Source of the DNA: Candida dubliniensis CD36
Taxonomy: Eukaryota; Ascomycota; Pichiomycetes; Serinales; Debaryomycetaceae
Length of the DNA: 64,000 nucleotides
Assembly (NCBI RefSeq): GCF_000026945.1
Contig: NC_012867.1
Location: 1,996,501 to 2,060,500 of the forward strand
Direction of reading: 5' to 3'
Shown here: positions 62,885 through 64,000 of the stretch, one piece after another
How the letters are laid out: each line of letters starts with the position of its first letter
Numbering within the stretch: the stretch's first letter is position 1
Program-made: the position numbers and the translations under genes
The notes under the pieces: generated by a model
What the model was told of the DNA's origin: nothing
The model's input: the letters and a program-made list of their open reading frames with translations, nothing else
Databases searched by the model: none

Positions 62885-63909
62885 ATTAAACAAAAAAATA
62901 GATAAAAAAAAAAAAAAACCAAAAGTTAATACTAATCCTTCCGCCCCCCCCCACCACTTTTTTTTTGTTTTTTTTGCAATATCATGTTTAACTTCTGGTG
63001 TATTTTTATCTTCTTGATGTATAAAATTTAGTTTTGGGGGGGGATGTGTTTAACCAATGTTTTTCAAAACCTTGGTAATTAAGTAATGTTGAGATTAAAA
63101 ACCAAAATTTCCTTAAATAGTTTATTTATATCCCCTTGTTCAATGTTCAAGGAACCTTTATATATAAAGTTATATTTATATATATCTTAAATATCATGTG
63201 TCTACTTTAATATTTAAAATTATATTAAAACAAAACCTTGAACTCCAATTTATCTTGTGGGTATTAGAAAGAAATGGTAGGATTCAATCCCCCCTCCTCC
63301 TCCTCATCCTCCCCTTTAAGGCACTATCTGTTTTTTTTTTTTTATTTTTTTTTTTTTATTTTTTTCGCACCAAAAAATTTGATTGCAACAATTTTGTTTT
63401 TTTTTTGTTTTTTTTTTTTTCATTTTATTCATACACAATTGTCTAATTTAGATTGCATTGCATTTCTTGACACAGGTTATAAACACTACAACATCATGAA
63501 CATTTCAATGACATTGGGGACTTGTTTATAATAACTTTTAGAAAATAAGATTTAAATTGTTTGAACTTTGAACTTTAAACTTGAGGGGGGGCTATCAACA
63601 TAGAACAATAAAAAAAAAAACTCCAATGAAAACTAATGACTAATTCATTCATCATTTATAACTTTAAAAGTATATCTAAAATTTTTGTTACGTACGTCAA
63701 TTTCTCAATTTATATATTTAAATGATTTGATATATAAAACCAACAATGTGATTATATCTTCATAATCTATGACATTGAAGTGAACAAAAACAAAACAAAA
63801 CCGAGCTAAAACACATTAGCAAATCCAAATATCAACTACAATTCTTATCCCCTCCCCCCTCCCCCCTCCCCTGTTTTTTTTTATTTTATTTTCTTTAAAA
63901 CAATTTATA
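62885..63909. other. Array spacer J-K
   Basis: No gene. A-run, C-run (62944-62952), TA runs (63162-63184), CTCCTC tract (63290-63306), T-runs (63331-63360, 63397-63420), C-rich tract (63848-63872) 38 bp before member K. Confidence 0.55.
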
Positions 63910-64000
63910 ATGTCAGATGGAATTTGGCGAGGTTTATCTTTTACTATTGTAAGTCGTGAGCGCATAAGTGGGAAATCTTATTACACAGTGTATTATGAAA
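63910..64000 (+). CDS. Small single-domain family, member K (5' part; cut by right edge)
   Basis: Starts M-S-D-G-I-W-R-G-L-S-F-T-I-V-S-R-E, then S-G at 20-21 and Y-Y-T-V-Y-Y-E at 24-30, all family positions. The window ends at codon 31. It shows that the array continues beyond this window. Function unknown. Confidence 0.85.
   Translation, partial: MSDGIWRGLSFTIVSRERISGKSYYTVYYE

Noticed and set aside
48475..63909. CRISPR-like or retrotransposon structure behind the regular spacing of the array
   Set aside because: Spacers share no direct repeats, no LTR pair or integrase/reverse-transcriptase frame was seen, and the repeated units are protein-coding.

Overview
The window is nuclear DNA of a budding yeast, most likely a CTG-clade Candida of the albicans/dubliniensis/tropicalis group. 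The evidence is AT-rich, almost intron-free coding with many microsatellites, a WAL1-type WASP protein next to small conserved genes (TMA7, YKE2, UPS1), an RTA-type lipid-exporter-like protein beside a GPI-anchored phospholipase B, and complex I subunits, which Saccharomyces lacks. CTG codons also fall where serine or a small residue is expected, both in COQ9 and in a paralogous family inside the window. The exact species cannot be settled by reading.

Layout. 1-15 kb: TDA10-like kinase (cut by the left edge), ETF-beta (CIR1), STU2, a transposase-derived CENP-B/pogo protein, a complex I subunit, an unknown membrane protein, an Mpv17-family protein, a PBA1-like proteasome chaperone with a tiny first exon, and COQ9. 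15-25 kb: prefoldin YKE2, an acidic low-complexity protein, UPS1, an intron-containing tRNA-Asn(GUU), TMA7, WAL1/LAS17, a GCIP-family protein and S-formylglutathione hydrolase. 26-37 kb: an RTA-family 7-TM protein, a decayed YIM1-like reductase, phospholipase B and an MFS transporter. 38-48 kb: Nudix hydrolase PCD1, VMA22, SSF1, RRP3, PIB1, SRB7/MED21 and a protein O-mannosyltransferase. Several genes serve mitochondrial respiration (ETF-beta, complex I, COQ9, UPS1), but they are not an operon.

48-64 kb is different and is the most interesting part. It is gene-poor and repeat-rich, and holds at least eleven small genes (51-77 codons), all on the + strand, at roughly 0.7-1.2 kb steps where uninterrupted. 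They encode one family of single-domain proteins. The core (positions 11-53) aligns without gaps: F-x-I at 11-13, R at 16, G at 21, Y at 25 and 29, G at 32, E at 39, L at 42, A-P at 46-47 and K-F at 52-53. The pattern resembles a stand-alone chromo-like or SH3-like domain. The array runs off the right edge, is broken by an F-box/LRR gene on the opposite strand, and contains the relic of another decayed gene. Six members are shorter than 60 residues, so ordinary gene finding would miss them.
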